Positions 1 through 7,718 of a DNA stretch of 64,000 bases are shown piece by piece (the first letter of the stretch is position 1; every line of letters begins with the position of its first letter). The notes below the pieces were generated by a model. It was not told where the DNA came from and searched no databases. It worked only from the letters and a program-made list of their open reading frames with translations. Source of the stretch: Micromonospora arida (GTDB lineage Bacteria > Actinomycetota > Actinomycetes > Mycobacteriales > Micromonosporaceae); the NCBI RefSeq assembly GCF_003857035.1, contig NZ_QGSY01000282.1:1-64000 (forward strand), written 5' to 3'. A program made the position numbers and the translations under genes.

Positions 1-99
1 TCGGGTTGCAGGGCACGTACGGCTCCAGCGGTGGCACGCCGTTCAGGCTGAACCCGGTCGGCGCGCCACCGCTGGAGCCGTACGTGCCCTGCAACCCGA
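1..99. repeat. Near-perfect 40-bp inverted repeat at the window edge
   Basis: Positions 1-40 and 60-99 are reverse complements with one mismatch in 40. The 19-bp spacer itself contains the small palindrome GTTCAGGCTGAAC. The right arm reads as ordinary CBM2 coding sequence on the minus strand, whereas the left arm does not, so the left arm looks like a fold-back copy. It starts exactly at base 1 of the window, as expected for a contig end. Confidence 0.85.
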
Positions 100-442
100 A
101 CTCGGTGGAGCCGCCGGCCGGGATACTGCCGTTGTACGACGCGTTGCGAGCGGTCACCGTCGCGCCGGACTGGCTGACCGTGGCGTTCCAGCCGTTGGTG
201 ACCCGCTCGTCCCCGGCGTACGTCCAGGTGACGGTCCAACTGGAGACGGCCGCGTCTCCCGGGGAGACCTTGACGGTGGCGGTGAATCCGCCGGGCCACT
301 GGTTGGGCGTGTAGTCGACCCGGCAGCCCTGGGCGGCTGCGGCCGGGCCGGTGAGCAGGGCCGCTCCGGTGGTGGTCACGGCGGTGGCCAGCGCGGCGGC
401 GACCACCAGGGTCGCGGCGGGGCGGGCACGGAAAATCGTCAT
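1..442 (-). CDS. Secreted CBM2 (cellulose-binding) protein, 3' end off the window
   Basis: Reading leftwards from the ATG at 442, the protein starts with a signal peptide (MTIFRARPAATLVV, hydrophobic core, then GPAAAAQG). A family 2 carbohydrate-binding module follows, recognised by CRVDYTPNQWPGGFTATV, WTVTWTYAG, VTNGWNATVSQSG and SIPAGGSTEFGLQGTY. CBM2 binds crystalline cellulose or xylan and is usually fused to a secreted glycoside hydrolase or LPMO; any catalytic part would lie beyond position 1. After FSLNGV the translation becomes PPLEPYVPCNP, which is not CBM2-like and comes from a reverse-complement copy of the preceding bases (positions 1-40 against 60-99). The last part is therefore suspect as sequence. 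The family call is firm; the full product is unknown. Confidence 0.8.
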   Translation of the reverse strand, partial: MTIFRARPAATLVVAAALATAVTTTGAALLTGPAAAAQGCRVDYTPNQWPGGFTATVKVSPGDAAVSSWTVTWTYAGDERVTNGWNATVSQSGATVTARNASYNGSIPAGGSTEFGLQGTYGSSGGAPTGFSLNGVPPLEPYVPCNP

Positions 443-643
443 GAAGGGTCCTTCTGCCATCGAGCTGAGCGGAGGCGGCACGGCGGCGCGTCCTGGACGG
501 ACGCGGCGCGACAACGTGCCCTGGATGCGGCGCGGCGGTGCGCCACAGCGACCGGTCGCGCGTACGACCGAAATGCCCGGCTCGGGGTGGACCTGTCAGT
601 CGCCGACGGTCCGGTCCCCCGGACCCCGGCGGCGCCCACCCTC

Positions 644-672
644 AATCTATTGACGAACGCCTATTGAATCAA
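644..672 (-). promoter_or_regulatory. Candidate sigma-70-type promoter for the CBM2 gene
   Basis: On the minus strand TTGATT (672-667) and TAGATT (649-644) are separated by 17 bp, a housekeeping-type promoter pattern. It would start transcription near 637 and leave a leader of about 195 nt before the ATG at 442. The rest of the gap from 443 to 878 holds no gene I can support; the short frames there are shadows. Confidence 0.35.
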
Positions 673-802
673 GCGTCGGCGGCGCTCCCCCGCCGCGTCG
701 ATCATGCAGTTTCAGTTGTCGACATAGGCGGGATGCCCCTTATGCCGGGACAGCAAGTGCAAGATCGCGGAGCAGGGACAGGGAAAGAATGGTCCGGGCT
801 CG

Positions 803-829
803 TGTCGATCCGTGGGCTGCCCGTTCGAC
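803..829 (+). promoter_or_regulatory. Predicted ECF42-type promoter
   Basis: TGTCGA (803-808), 17 bp, then CGAC (826-829). The published ECF42 target promoter has TGTCGA at -35 and CGA/TC at -10, in front of DGPF-protein genes. This copy lies about 50 nt upstream of the DGPF start at 879 and the ECF42-type sigma gene follows, so autoregulation is likely. The motif is seen; the sigma assignment rests on the known family. Confidence 0.65.
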
Positions 830-878
830 GTGGGGATGCTGGGGCCGGGAGACGGCCCCGTCGGATGAGGAGAACGCG

Positions 879-1265
879 ATGTCGAAGTACATGTTGATCA
901 TGCGGGGCACCGATGAGACGAACTCGGCCATGATGGCCAACCTCGACGAGATGATGGCCACCACCCGCCAGTTCATCGAGGACATGATGAAGGCCGACGT
1001 TCTCGTCGCGGCCGAAGGGCTGGACGATCCGCGCCAGGGCGTCGTGGTCGACTTCGGTGGCGAGGCACCGGTGGTCACCGACGGTCCGTACGGCGAGACC
1101 AGGGAGTTGTTCGGCGGCTACTTCCTGCTCGATGTCGCCACGAAACAGGAGGCGGTCGAGTGGGCCAGGCGGGTCCCGGCGGTCCGCGGGTCCAAGATCG
1201 AGGTCCGACGGGTGGCCGAGGCCGACGAGGTCCCGCAGGGCGGCGAGAGCAACGGCCAGGTCTGA
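879..1265 (+). CDS. DGPF/YCII-domain protein partner of an ECF42 sigma factor
   Basis: A protein of 128 residues beginning MSKYMLIMRGTDE, with the signature DGPYGETRELFGGYFLLD that defines the YCII-related DGPF family. These are small dimeric alpha/beta proteins of unsettled biochemical role, typically encoded next to and controlled by ECF42 sigma factors. An upstream in-frame start at 789 exists, but 879 is preferred because GAGGAG lies about 7 nt before it and homology begins there. Its TGA overlaps the ATG of the sigma gene by one base (TGATG), so the two are translationally coupled. It is probably transcribed from the ECF42 promoter at 803-829. Confidence 0.88.
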   Translation: MSKYMLIMRGTDETNSAMMANLDEMMATTRQFIEDMMKADVLVAAEGLDDPRQGVVVDFGGEAPVVTDGPYGETRELFGGYFLLDVATKQEAVEWARRVPAVRGSKIEVRRVAEADEVPQGGESNGQV

Positions 1266-2479
1266 TGGGTACGGCCGACGTCGAGGCCGTCTGGCGGATC
1301 GAGTCGGCGCGGATCGTGGCCGCGCTGACCCGGTTCACCGGCGACTTCGGGCTGGCCGAGGACGCCGCCCAGGAGGCGGTGGCCGAGGCGCTGGTGTCCT
1401 GGCCACGTGCCTCTCCGGCCAACCCGGCCGGGTGGCTGATGGCCACGGCCCGGCGGCGGGCGATCGACGCGATCCGCCGCCGGGTCGCCCTCCACGAGCG
1501 ATACGCCCTGTTGGCGGCCGATCCCGCGCTCGATCAGGAGATCGACCCCGACCGGATCGACGACGATGTGCTGGCGCTGATGTTCGTCAGCTGCCACCCG
1601 GTGCTCTCCCGCGAGGCGCGGGTGGCGCTGACCCTGCGGGTGGTCGGCGGCCTGTCCACCGAGGAGATCGCCCGTGCGTTCCTGGTGCCGGTGCCGACCG
1701 TGCAGGCCCGCATCACCCGGGGCAAGAAGGCGATCGCGGCGGCCGGAGTGCCGTTCGAGCAGCCACCGGCCGGCGAGCGCCGGGAGCGGCTGGGCGGCGT
1801 GCTCAGCGTCCTCTACGTGATCTTCACGGAGGGGTCGACGGCCACGTCGGGCGACCGGCTGCTGCGCCCCGACGTGGCGTACGAGGCGATCCGGCTGGCC
1901 CGCACACTTGCCGCGCTACAGCCGGACGAGCCGGAGGTGCACGGCCTGCTCGCGCTGTGCGAGCTGACGGCCGCGCGCTTCCCGGCCCGGACCGACCCGG
2001 ACGGCACTCCGATCCTCCTTGAGGACCAAGACCGCCGGCTGTGGGACTTCCCGGCGATCCGCCGTGGGCTGGCCGCACTGGCCAGGGCATCGCAGCGCGG
2101 CCTCGGCCCCTACGGTCTACAGGCCGCGATCGCGGCAACGCACGCGTCGGCACCCTCGGTCGAGAAGACCGACTGGGCCCGGATCGTCCGGCTCTACGAG
2201 ACTCTCGGCCGGGTCGCGCCCTCGCCGGTGGTCGAACTCAACCGGGCCGTCGCCGTCGCCATGACCTCGGGTCCGGCGCCAGCCCTGGCCATCGTGGACG
2301 AGCTGATCGCCTCCAACCGGCTCCCCGGGTCACACCTCGTCCCGACCGTACGCGGCGAGCTGCTGACCCGCCTCGGCCGGCTTCCGGAGGCGCGCGCCGA
2401 GCTGGAACTGGCCGCCCGGCTCTGCGCCAATCAGCGCGAACGCGCGGTGCTGCTCGGCAAGGCGGCCGCGCTGAGCTGA
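1265..2479 (+). CDS. RNA polymerase sigma factor, ECF42 group (DUF6596 extension)
   Basis: 404 residues. Region 2 is visible at DFGLAEDAAQEAVAEAL and WLMATARRRAIDAIRRR, and region 4 at RVALTLRVVGGLSTEEIARAFLVP with VQARITRGKKAI. A roughly 200-residue C-terminal extension follows (LYVIFTEGSTATSGD, then EPEVHGLLALCEL, WDFPAIRRGL and VVELNRAVAVAM), the TPR-like DUF6596 part typical of ECF42. No anti-sigma gene is adjacent; in this group the extension is thought to regulate activity. The start ATG overlaps the stop of the DGPF gene. The family is unambiguous; the inducing signal is unknown. Confidence 0.9.
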   Translation: MGTADVEAVWRIESARIVAALTRFTGDFGLAEDAAQEAVAEALVSWPRASPANPAGWLMATARRRAIDAIRRRVALHERYALLAADPALDQEIDPDRIDDDVLALMFVSCHPVLSREARVALTLRVVGGLSTEEIARAFLVPVPTVQARITRGKKAIAAAGVPFEQPPAGERRERLGGVLSVLYVIFTEGSTATSGDRLLRPDVAYEAIRLARTLAALQPDEPEVHGLLALCELTAARFPARTDPDGTPILLEDQDRRLWDFPAIRRGLAALARASQRGLGPYGLQAAIAATHASAPSVEKTDWARIVRLYETLGRVAPSPVVELNRAVAVAMTSGPAPALAIVDELIASNRLPGSHLVPTVRGELLTRLGRLPEARAELELAARLCANQRERAVLLGKAAALS

Positions 2480-2537
2480 CTGCTCCAGCACCGCCGACCG
2501 AACCCCGAAGGCCGCTCGCCCGCCCGTGGTCGCAGGC

Positions 2538-3200
2538 TCAGATCTGCGTTCTCGCCTGCTCGATGTGCCGGGCGATGGCGTGCGCGCCGTGCGTACGTGC
2601 GATGACGTGCGCCTCGTCGAGGATGGCGAGGGCGTCCGCTCCGCGGTCCTGGGCGGCGGCGATGTAAGCCAGCCCGACCATGTTGGAGGCCACGCCCGCC
2701 AGCGCTCCGACCTCCCGGCGCAGCCGGGTCGACTCCTCAAGCCGCTCGCGCGCCTCGTCCAGCCGGCCGGCGGCGTGCGCCGCGATGCCCAAATGCCGGA
2801 GCGCCTCCGACCGGGTCGGCTTGTCGCCGGTCTGCGCCGCCAGCCGGCAGGACCGCTCCAGGTACGGAACCGCGGTTTCGTCGTCACGTCGGATGAACTG
2901 GTGCAGACAACCAATCCAGAACAACGCCTCGGCCTCCCCGCGCGGGTCCCCCAGCGCCCGGTACAGCTCGAGCGCACGCTCGAACAGCGGCAGCTCGGCG
3001 GGATCCTCGGTAGGCGACGAGCCGGCGTCGGCGGGCGCGTTCTGAAACCGGGCGTGCAGGATCATCCCCCGCGCCAACGCCGCATCGGCCTCGACGGCGT
3101 GCAGACCCTGCTCGGCGCCTCTCAGCCCGCTGGCGTCGCCGCCGAACACCGCCCGTTCATAGATCTCTCGGGCCCGTACGATCCGATCGTCGGTGCTCAT
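2538..3200 (-). CDS. Tetratricopeptide-repeat protein
   Basis: 220 residues from the ATG at 3200 (MSTDDRIVRAREIYERAV); an in-frame start at 3218 is also possible. The sequence is a run of helical pairs with TPR spacing: ELPLFERALELYRALGDPRGEAEALFWIG, then TAVPYLERSCRLAAQTGDK, GRLDEARERLEESTRLRREVG and ADALAILDEAHVIART. No enzymatic motif, signal peptide or membrane segment is seen, so it is probably a cytoplasmic scaffold. GGGGGCGAGG lies immediately upstream of 3200. It is transcribed towards the sigma gene, so it is not part of that operon. Confidence 0.75.
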   Translation of the reverse strand: MSTDDRIVRAREIYERAVFGGDASGLRGAEQGLHAVEADAALARGMILHARFQNAPADAGSSPTEDPAELPLFERALELYRALGDPRGEAEALFWIGCLHQFIRRDDETAVPYLERSCRLAAQTGDKPTRSEALRHLGIAAHAAGRLDEARERLEESTRLRREVGALAGVASNMVGLAYIAAAQDRGADALAILDEAHVIARTHGAHAIARHIEQARTQI

Positions 3201-3245
3201 CCTCGCCCCCGCTGGCATCGCCGCTACCGTCCTGGGCCCGGCAGC

Positions 3246-3353
3246 CTAATCGGCAGACGCGCCCACGGCCCGGTCGAGTCGGGCGTCATCGGCTGCCCCG
3301 AGGATCAGGATCAGCTCGTAGAACCCGCCGGTCCAGTTCTCGGCATCGCTCAT
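3246..3353 (-). CDS. Small hypothetical protein, possibly a truncated gene
   Basis: 35 residues from the ATG at 3353 (MSDAENWTGGFYELILILG). Longer in-frame starts exist at 3386 and 3428, but the codons upstream of 3353 lose the G/C third-position bias, whereas those downstream show it strongly. It ends at TAG soon after the conserved-looking ENWTGGFYEL stretch, which makes it look like the surviving front of a larger protein. It sits head-to-head with the VOC gene at 3446. No function can be assigned. Confidence 0.35.
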   Translation of the reverse strand: MSDAENWTGGFYELILILGAADDARLDRAVGASAD

Positions 3354-3445
3354 GTCGTCGGCTGCCACCGCGTCAGGATCGGCCATGGCGAGTGCTGTGT
3401 CAGGCGGATAATCAGGGGCCTCAGACATCCGAGCTGGAGGTCCGC

Positions 3446-3799
3446 ATGCGCGTCATCCGCATTCTGCCCAACCTTCCGGTGGCTGACGTCAGCGCCGCGA
3501 AGGGCTTCTACACCGACTTTCTCGGTTTGAGCGCCGAGGCATTCAACCTGGGTTGGGTGGCCCGCTACACCTCGCCCGACCCCGACGTGGCCGTGCAGCT
3601 CGTCTCCGGCGACGCGACCGCACCCGAGGACTCGGTCATCAGCGTGCAGGTGGATGACGTGGACGGCGCATATGTCGAGGCACAGCGGCTCGGCTACGAG
3701 ATCGTGCACCCGCTGACCACCGAGCCGTGGGGTGTGCGCAGGTTCTTCGTCCGCGCTCCGGACGGCAATGTCATCAACGTGGCGGCTCACCGCACCTGA
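3446..3799 (+). CDS. VOC-family (glyoxalase/bleomycin-resistance-like) protein
   Basis: 117 residues, beginning MRVIRILPNLPVADVSAAKGFYTDFLGL, the usual first beta-alpha unit of a vicinal-oxygen-chelate domain. The second half continues with VDDVDGAYVEAQRLGYEIVHPLTTEPWGVRRFFVRAPDGNVINV. Such single-domain proteins act as dimers, as metal-dependent enzymes or as drug-binding proteins; the substrate cannot be deduced. The start at 3446 is chosen over upstream codons because GGAGG lies 5 nt before it. Confidence 0.82.
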   Translation: MRVIRILPNLPVADVSAAKGFYTDFLGLSAEAFNLGWVARYTSPDPDVAVQLVSGDATAPEDSVISVQVDDVDGAYVEAQRLGYEIVHPLTTEPWGVRRFFVRAPDGNVINVAAHRT

Positions 3800-3838
3800 G
3801 GTGATCTCGACAATTCTGACCGCGGGCCGGACCACGGC

Positions 3839-4315
3839 CTAGCGCAGTTCCACGATCCTGGCGCGGGTGTTGGCTGGTGCTTCGGGGTGCCCGCGCTCGA
3901 CGTCGGCCCGGACGTCGGCAACGGTCTTACCGGCCAACTCCCGCCGCCAGGCCAGGTCGGCGCCGCGCATGGCCTGGGCGAACGCGCAAGACTGTCGATA
4001 GTCGACGCCCGCGTGCTCGCCCGGGCCCTTGCGGAGGATCTGGTCGCACTGGAACAGCTCCTCGGGGCCTTCGATCGCGGCCACGATGTCCAGCAGGGAG
4101 ACCTCCGCCGGGGTGCGGGCGAGCTGAAAGCCCCCGCGCGGCCCCGAGGTCGACGTCAGGATGCCGGCTCGGACCAGGGCCTGAAGCTGCTTGTTCAGGT
4201 ACGCCGGCGGTAGCTCGTAGAAGGCGGCGAGGGTGCTGGTCGGCACCGGCGCGTCCAGCCAGCTCAGGTTGAGGCACGTGTGGAGGGCCCATTCGACACC
4301 CTGACTCATCCGCAT
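3839..4315 (-). CDS. Rrf2-family transcriptional regulator
   Basis: 158 residues from the ATG at 4315 (MRMSQGVEWALHTCLNLSWL). It has the Rrf2 winged-helix layout: recognition region STLAAFYELPPAYLNKQLQALVRAG, wing TSTSGPRGGFQLARTP, then the dimerisation helix SLLDIVAAIEGPEELFQC. Only scattered cysteines follow (QCDQ, QSCAFA) rather than the three-cysteine cluster of Fe-S members such as IscR or NsrR, so it may sense something else. An operator-like palindrome sits just before its start and a second one lies before the divergent cupin gene, which suggests autorepression and control of the cupin. A start at 4309 is also possible. Confidence 0.88.
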   Translation of the reverse strand: MRMSQGVEWALHTCLNLSWLDAPVPTSTLAAFYELPPAYLNKQLQALVRAGILTSTSGPRGGFQLARTPAEVSLLDIVAAIEGPEELFQCDQILRKGPGEHAGVDYRQSCAFAQAMRGADLAWRRELAGKTVADVRADVERGHPEAPANTRARIVELR

Positions 4316-4317
4316 GT

Positions 4318-4340
4318 TCCTGGACTCTACCTGTCCAGGA
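4318..4340. promoter_or_regulatory. Candidate Rrf2 operator 1
   Basis: A perfect inverted repeat: TCCTGGAC (4318-4325), 7-bp spacer, GTCCAGGA (4333-4340). It ends 3 bp before the rrf2 start and covers the likely -10 region (TAGAGT on the minus strand). It matches the second site at 4377-4400. Confidence 0.6.
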
Positions 4341-4376
4341 TTTGGGACGTCGGTCATGAACGGTGGCGTCATCTTA

Positions 4377-4400
4377 TTCTGGATATCTAATGTCTAGGAA
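4377..4400. promoter_or_regulatory. Candidate Rrf2 operator 2, cupin promoter
   Basis: TTCTGGA (4377-4383) and TGTCTAGGA (4391-4399) repeat the half-sites of the operator at 4318-4340 (TCCTGGA and TGTCCAGGA). It lies 27 bp before the cupin start, where the promoter of that gene is expected. Confidence 0.5.
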
Positions 4401-4426
4401 CCGTTTGAACGACGAAGGAGCCGACA

Positions 4427-4894
4427 ATGACTTTGGTACGCGCAGCCCAGGCCGAGGTTCTCGACAGCGACCCGTCCAGCGTGATCACGCTGCTCCTCGA
4501 CCCCGAGCACACCGGCGGCGCCCTGACCAGCAACCGCACCCTGCTCAAGCACGGCAGCGACGGTGCTCCGCCACACCTGCACACCCAGTCCGGCGAGCTG
4601 TTCTTCATCCTCGACGGCGCCCTCGACATGCTCGTCGACGACAAGGTGCGCACCCTGCGCAAGGGAGACACGCTGTTCGTTCCGCCCCGCACCCGGCACG
4701 CCTTCGCCCCCGCCGACGGCCAGGATGCCGACTTCCTCGTCGTGATCACCCCTGGCAAGCCTCGGTTCGACTACTACCGACTGCTCGAGAAGGTGCACCA
4801 GGGCGAAGCCACCTGGCAGGACGTCGCCGAGACCCAGGACCGTTACGACAACCACTACGTGGACAGCCCGTTGTGGGCCGGCCGACGGGGCTGA
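4427..4894 (+). CDS. Cupin-domain protein
   Basis: 155 residues with a single double-stranded beta-helix. Cupin motif 1 is seen around GAPPHLHTQSGELFFILDGAL (metal-ligand candidates His, His and Glu) and motif 2 around TLFVPPRTRHAFAPAD. These are usually small metal-dependent enzymes or quercetinase-like proteins; the substrate is not evident. GAAGGAG lies 7 nt before the ATG. The divergent arrangement with the Rrf2 gene and the matched operator pair make it the probable target of that regulator. Confidence 0.85.
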   Translation: MTLVRAAQAEVLDSDPSSVITLLLDPEHTGGALTSNRTLLKHGSDGAPPHLHTQSGELFFILDGALDMLVDDKVRTLRKGDTLFVPPRTRHAFAPADGQDADFLVVITPGKPRFDYYRLLEKVHQGEATWQDVAETQDRYDNHYVDSPLWAGRRG

Positions 4895-4921
4895 CCGGCG
4901 CGACCTGTTCGTGCAGAAGTC

Positions 4922-4956
4922 GCCCCGTCGGCGCGGGTGGTCCGCACCGACGGGGC
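4922..4956. terminator. Bidirectional hairpin between convergent genes
   Basis: GCCCCGTCGG (4922-4931) and CCGACGGGGC (4947-4956) form a perfect 10-bp stem with a 15-nt loop, in the 80-bp gap between the stops of the cupin and carboxypeptidase genes. No T-tract is present, as is common for actinobacterial terminators. Confidence 0.6.
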
Positions 4957-4974
4957 AACGATTGCCGTGGGGCG

Positions 4975-7455
4975 CTACCTCTTGGCGATCTTGATCGTCG
5001 CGGTGCGGTAGTTGTTGCGCTTGTCGTTCTTCGTCGGGTCGTAGTTCTTCTCGATGTTGCCGGCGCTGTCGACCGAGAACCAGCGGAACGTCGTCGTCTC
5101 GGTCACGTGGAACACCTGCCCTGGCTCACGGAACTCGGTCGCCGCGTAGCGGGGCGACTGGAGCGTGGGCCGGCTGCCATCGGTCGTGTAGTAGATGGTG
5201 GCCGGCTCGCTGGTCTCGAAGTGCACGTCGACAGGCCCGGAGTAGCGCCCCGCACCGGGCACCAGCTGGGACGTCGGGTTCTTGTTGTCCCTGCCCCAGT
5301 CCGCCGCGACCCGGAACATCTCCATGATCCCGTTGGCGTACTCCATCGTCTCGGCGTGGCCACTGACGAGCTCGGGGTTCCCGTCCCACTCCGGCTGGAA
5401 CGAACCGCCCTGCCAGTCGCCGGTGGCCGGGTTGTAGACGGAGCCGCCGACCTCCCAGCCGAACGCGTAGATCCCGTAGGTGTGGTACAGATCCTCGCGT
5501 ACGTTGCCCGCCGAGGAGTAGAGGACGTCGGACGAGCCGCCGACGTTCTCCGGCGTGACGACAGTTTCCCGGTGCGCCTTGACCTGCGACAGGATCCGGG
5601 CGGCGGACTGCCAGTAGAACGCCTCGTCACCCAGTGGCGGACGTGGCGTGGTGATCCGGCCGTCCGCGATGTAGGCACCGGGCTGCCAGAAGAGCTGGCC
5701 GCCGTTGGAGTGCACCGACATCATGAACTTGATGTTCTTGTACTTTTCGACCAGCCAGATGATGTTCTTCGACTCGGGCTCGGACAGCTCCCCCGGCCCC
5801 TGGTAGGTGCCACTGACGCAGTTGGTCGACCCTCCCGCGTAGCCGTCGTGGCCCGACCCGACCCGGTAGTTCCGGTTCAGGTCGACGCCCCAGGAGTTCC
5901 GCTGCGCCGGATCGGCGCTCGCGTCCGGGCAGTGGTTCGTCATGTTCTTACGCTGCGAGGCGAAGTTGTAGAAGCTGTAGTTCGCCCCGTCGGGGTTGTT
6001 GGACAGGATGAAGAAGACGTCGGTGTTCTCGACGATCTTCTTCGTCTCCCGGTCGGACCGGTAGTTGTGCACCAGACGTTCGGCCGACTCCAGGCTGGTC
6101 GTCGCCGGCACCCACTCGCGGGCGTGGTCCTGCGCCTGGATGAGGACACCAGGCTTCTTACCGTCACGATGCTTGCCGATCCGCAGGACCGGGATCGTCG
6201 CGGGGCCGCGCGGCACCTCGCCCTCCGGTGCCCCGACGCGCTTCTGGTCGAGGAAGTCGGTCAGCGCGACCGGGCCGGCCGTCGGAGCGACGATGCCGGT
6301 GCCCTCGTTGGTGCGGTACGGGTGCGCCCGGTCGATGAGCCCCGCAGAGCGGGTCCGCAGCGCCTCGGCCACCTCGGCGGCCGTGCTCGTCGGCGCACCC
6401 GAGGCGTCCGTGGCGAGCAGGACACGAACCGCCTTGCCGGTGACCTCCACCGCGAGCGGAAGGTTCGCGTCGGGCCGGTCCACGAAGTCCACTGTGATGT
6501 CGTTGCCGCCCTGGTGACCCCATGCCGCCGAGGTGACGACGACCGCTGCCTGCCCCGTACCACCGATCTGGGCCTGCGCCTTGCGTTGGTACCCGTTCGT
6601 CTGGTTCGGCAGGTAGACGATCTCGGCGATGTCCGGGTACTGACGGGCGATCTCCATGGCACGGCTGTAGAGCTGCTGCGGGTGACGGTAGCCGTCCACG
6701 AAGTCCGACTTGTAGGACGGGTTCGCCGTCAGCGGCGGCGGGGCGTCCTCGAGCCAGTTCGAGACGACGCCGGTCGCGACGCCACCGGTGGAACTCGTCA
6801 GCTTGATCTTGTTGGGGCGTACGTCGAGCTTGAACAGGTTCCGGTGGAACATGTACTGCCCCGAATCGACGAACCGGCTCATCGTCCGGGCGAAGCCGAA
6901 CGGCGTGCCCTTCCCCGAGTCGTTCTCCAACTGCATCCCGACGATCGGGTCCGCCTGCTGCCCCTCGGTGGTCCGCGCCTCGACGTAGAGGAAGCCCTGA
7001 CCCTTTGTGGTGAACCAGTCGGCGCGAACCACGCGTACCGTCGCGTCGTGGCTGGCCGGCTGGGCCGCCCGCGCGCTGGCCGCGCCGATGCCAATGCCAC
7101 CGTCGGCCTCGTTGCTCCAGGCGAAGCCCGCGTCGTCGCCGAGCAGCTCGACGCCCATCGCCGTGAGTTCGGTGGCCTGCTCGGCGGTCACCACCGCTTC
7201 GCCCTCGATGCCGTTCGGCACGCGCCGGAGGCCATGTTCGAGGTCGAAGCCGGCCGCGGCCACCTTGTCCAGCATGTCCGCGCCGGTCAGCCTGACGTGT
7301 ACGAGGCGTACCGACTCACGATCCTCAGGCTGGGATCGGCTCGCGGCGGCTGACGACCCCGTGGGATCCGCGCCCGCAGGGCCGGTCGTCACGAGGATGC
7401 TACCCACCAGGGTGGACAGCGCGAGTAGCGCGATGCGCCGTTGTGATCGCCGCAT
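4975..7455 (-). CDS. Secreted M14-family zinc carboxypeptidase with C-terminal beta-sandwich
   Basis: 826 residues. An N-terminal signal peptide (MRRSQRRIALLALSTLVGSILV, then GPAGADP) is followed by a propeptide-like region. The peptidase domain has the zinc site QDHAREW near residue 443, the Arg/Asn substrate pair in DLNRNYR, the third zinc ligand in MSVHSNGGQLFW near 581 and the catalytic Glu in YAFGWEVGG near 668. The last ~100 residues (PATIYYTTDGSRPTLQSP and FRWFSVDSAGNIE) form a chitobiase-C/FN3-like module often found on secreted hydrolases. It is expected to cleave C-terminal residues of peptides outside the cell. AAGGAGG precedes the ATG. Confidence 0.93.
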   Translation of the reverse strand: MRRSQRRIALLALSTLVGSILVTTGPAGADPTGSSAAASRSQPEDRESVRLVHVRLTGADMLDKVAAAGFDLEHGLRRVPNGIEGEAVVTAEQATELTAMGVELLGDDAGFAWSNEADGGIGIGAASARAAQPASHDATVRVVRADWFTTKGQGFLYVEARTTEGQQADPIVGMQLENDSGKGTPFGFARTMSRFVDSGQYMFHRNLFKLDVRPNKIKLTSSTGGVATGVVSNWLEDAPPPLTANPSYKSDFVDGYRHPQQLYSRAMEIARQYPDIAEIVYLPNQTNGYQRKAQAQIGGTGQAAVVVTSAAWGHQGGNDITVDFVDRPDANLPLAVEVTGKAVRVLLATDASGAPTSTAAEVAEALRTRSAGLIDRAHPYRTNEGTGIVAPTAGPVALTDFLDQKRVGAPEGEVPRGPATIPVLRIGKHRDGKKPGVLIQAQDHAREWVPATTSLESAERLVHNYRSDRETKKIVENTDVFFILSNNPDGANYSFYNFASQRKNMTNHCPDASADPAQRNSWGVDLNRNYRVGSGHDGYAGGSTNCVSGTYQGPGELSEPESKNIIWLVEKYKNIKFMMSVHSNGGQLFWQPGAYIADGRITTPRPPLGDEAFYWQSAARILSQVKAHRETVVTPENVGGSSDVLYSSAGNVREDLYHTYGIYAFGWEVGGSVYNPATGDWQGGSFQPEWDGNPELVSGHAETMEYANGIMEMFRVAADWGRDNKNPTSQLVPGAGRYSGPVDVHFETSEPATIYYTTDGSRPTLQSPRYAATEFREPGQVFHVTETTTFRWFSVDSAGNIEKNYDPTKNDKRNNYRTATIKIAKR

Positions 7456-7571
7456 TCCCCCTCCTTCTGCCTACGACGGGTGATTGCCGGCGGACCGGTC
7501 CGGTGAGCGTATGTGCGTTCGCGGCTCCAGTGGCTGGCCTCGATCGAATTTGAGCATTCCTTGAGGCGACC

Positions 7572-7679
7572 GTCGCCGGCCCCGCACCGCCCGCGTCCGT
7601 ACCCCGGATGGCCTTCCCCCGGCAGAGGGAGTGCTTCCCCATCTGTCGGGGAGGAGAGCTGATACGCAGCCGGCGATCG
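7572..7679. other. Nested inverted repeats in a divergent intergenic region
   Basis: GTCGCCGGC (7572-7580) can pair with GCCGGCGAT (7671-7679), allowing G-U. An inner hairpin pairs CCCCGGCAGA with TCTGTCGGGG at about 7617-7652. The 263-bp gap separates the divergent carboxypeptidase and membrane-protein genes. It could be an mRNA leader structure on either strand, but I recognise no known riboswitch. Confidence 0.3.
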
Positions 7680-7718
7680 TAGACACGGCCATGACCGCCT
7701 AGCCGGATCGGAGCGTCC

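Noticed and set aside
717-722. A further TGTCGA upstream of the DGPF gene
   Set aside because: No CGA(T/C) at 16-18 bp downstream, unlike the site at 803-829.
4363-7353. 996-codon open frame on the plus strand
   Set aside because: It is antisense to the M14 carboxypeptidase gene, whose minus-strand protein has full peptidase motifs; long antisense frames are usual at this G/C content.
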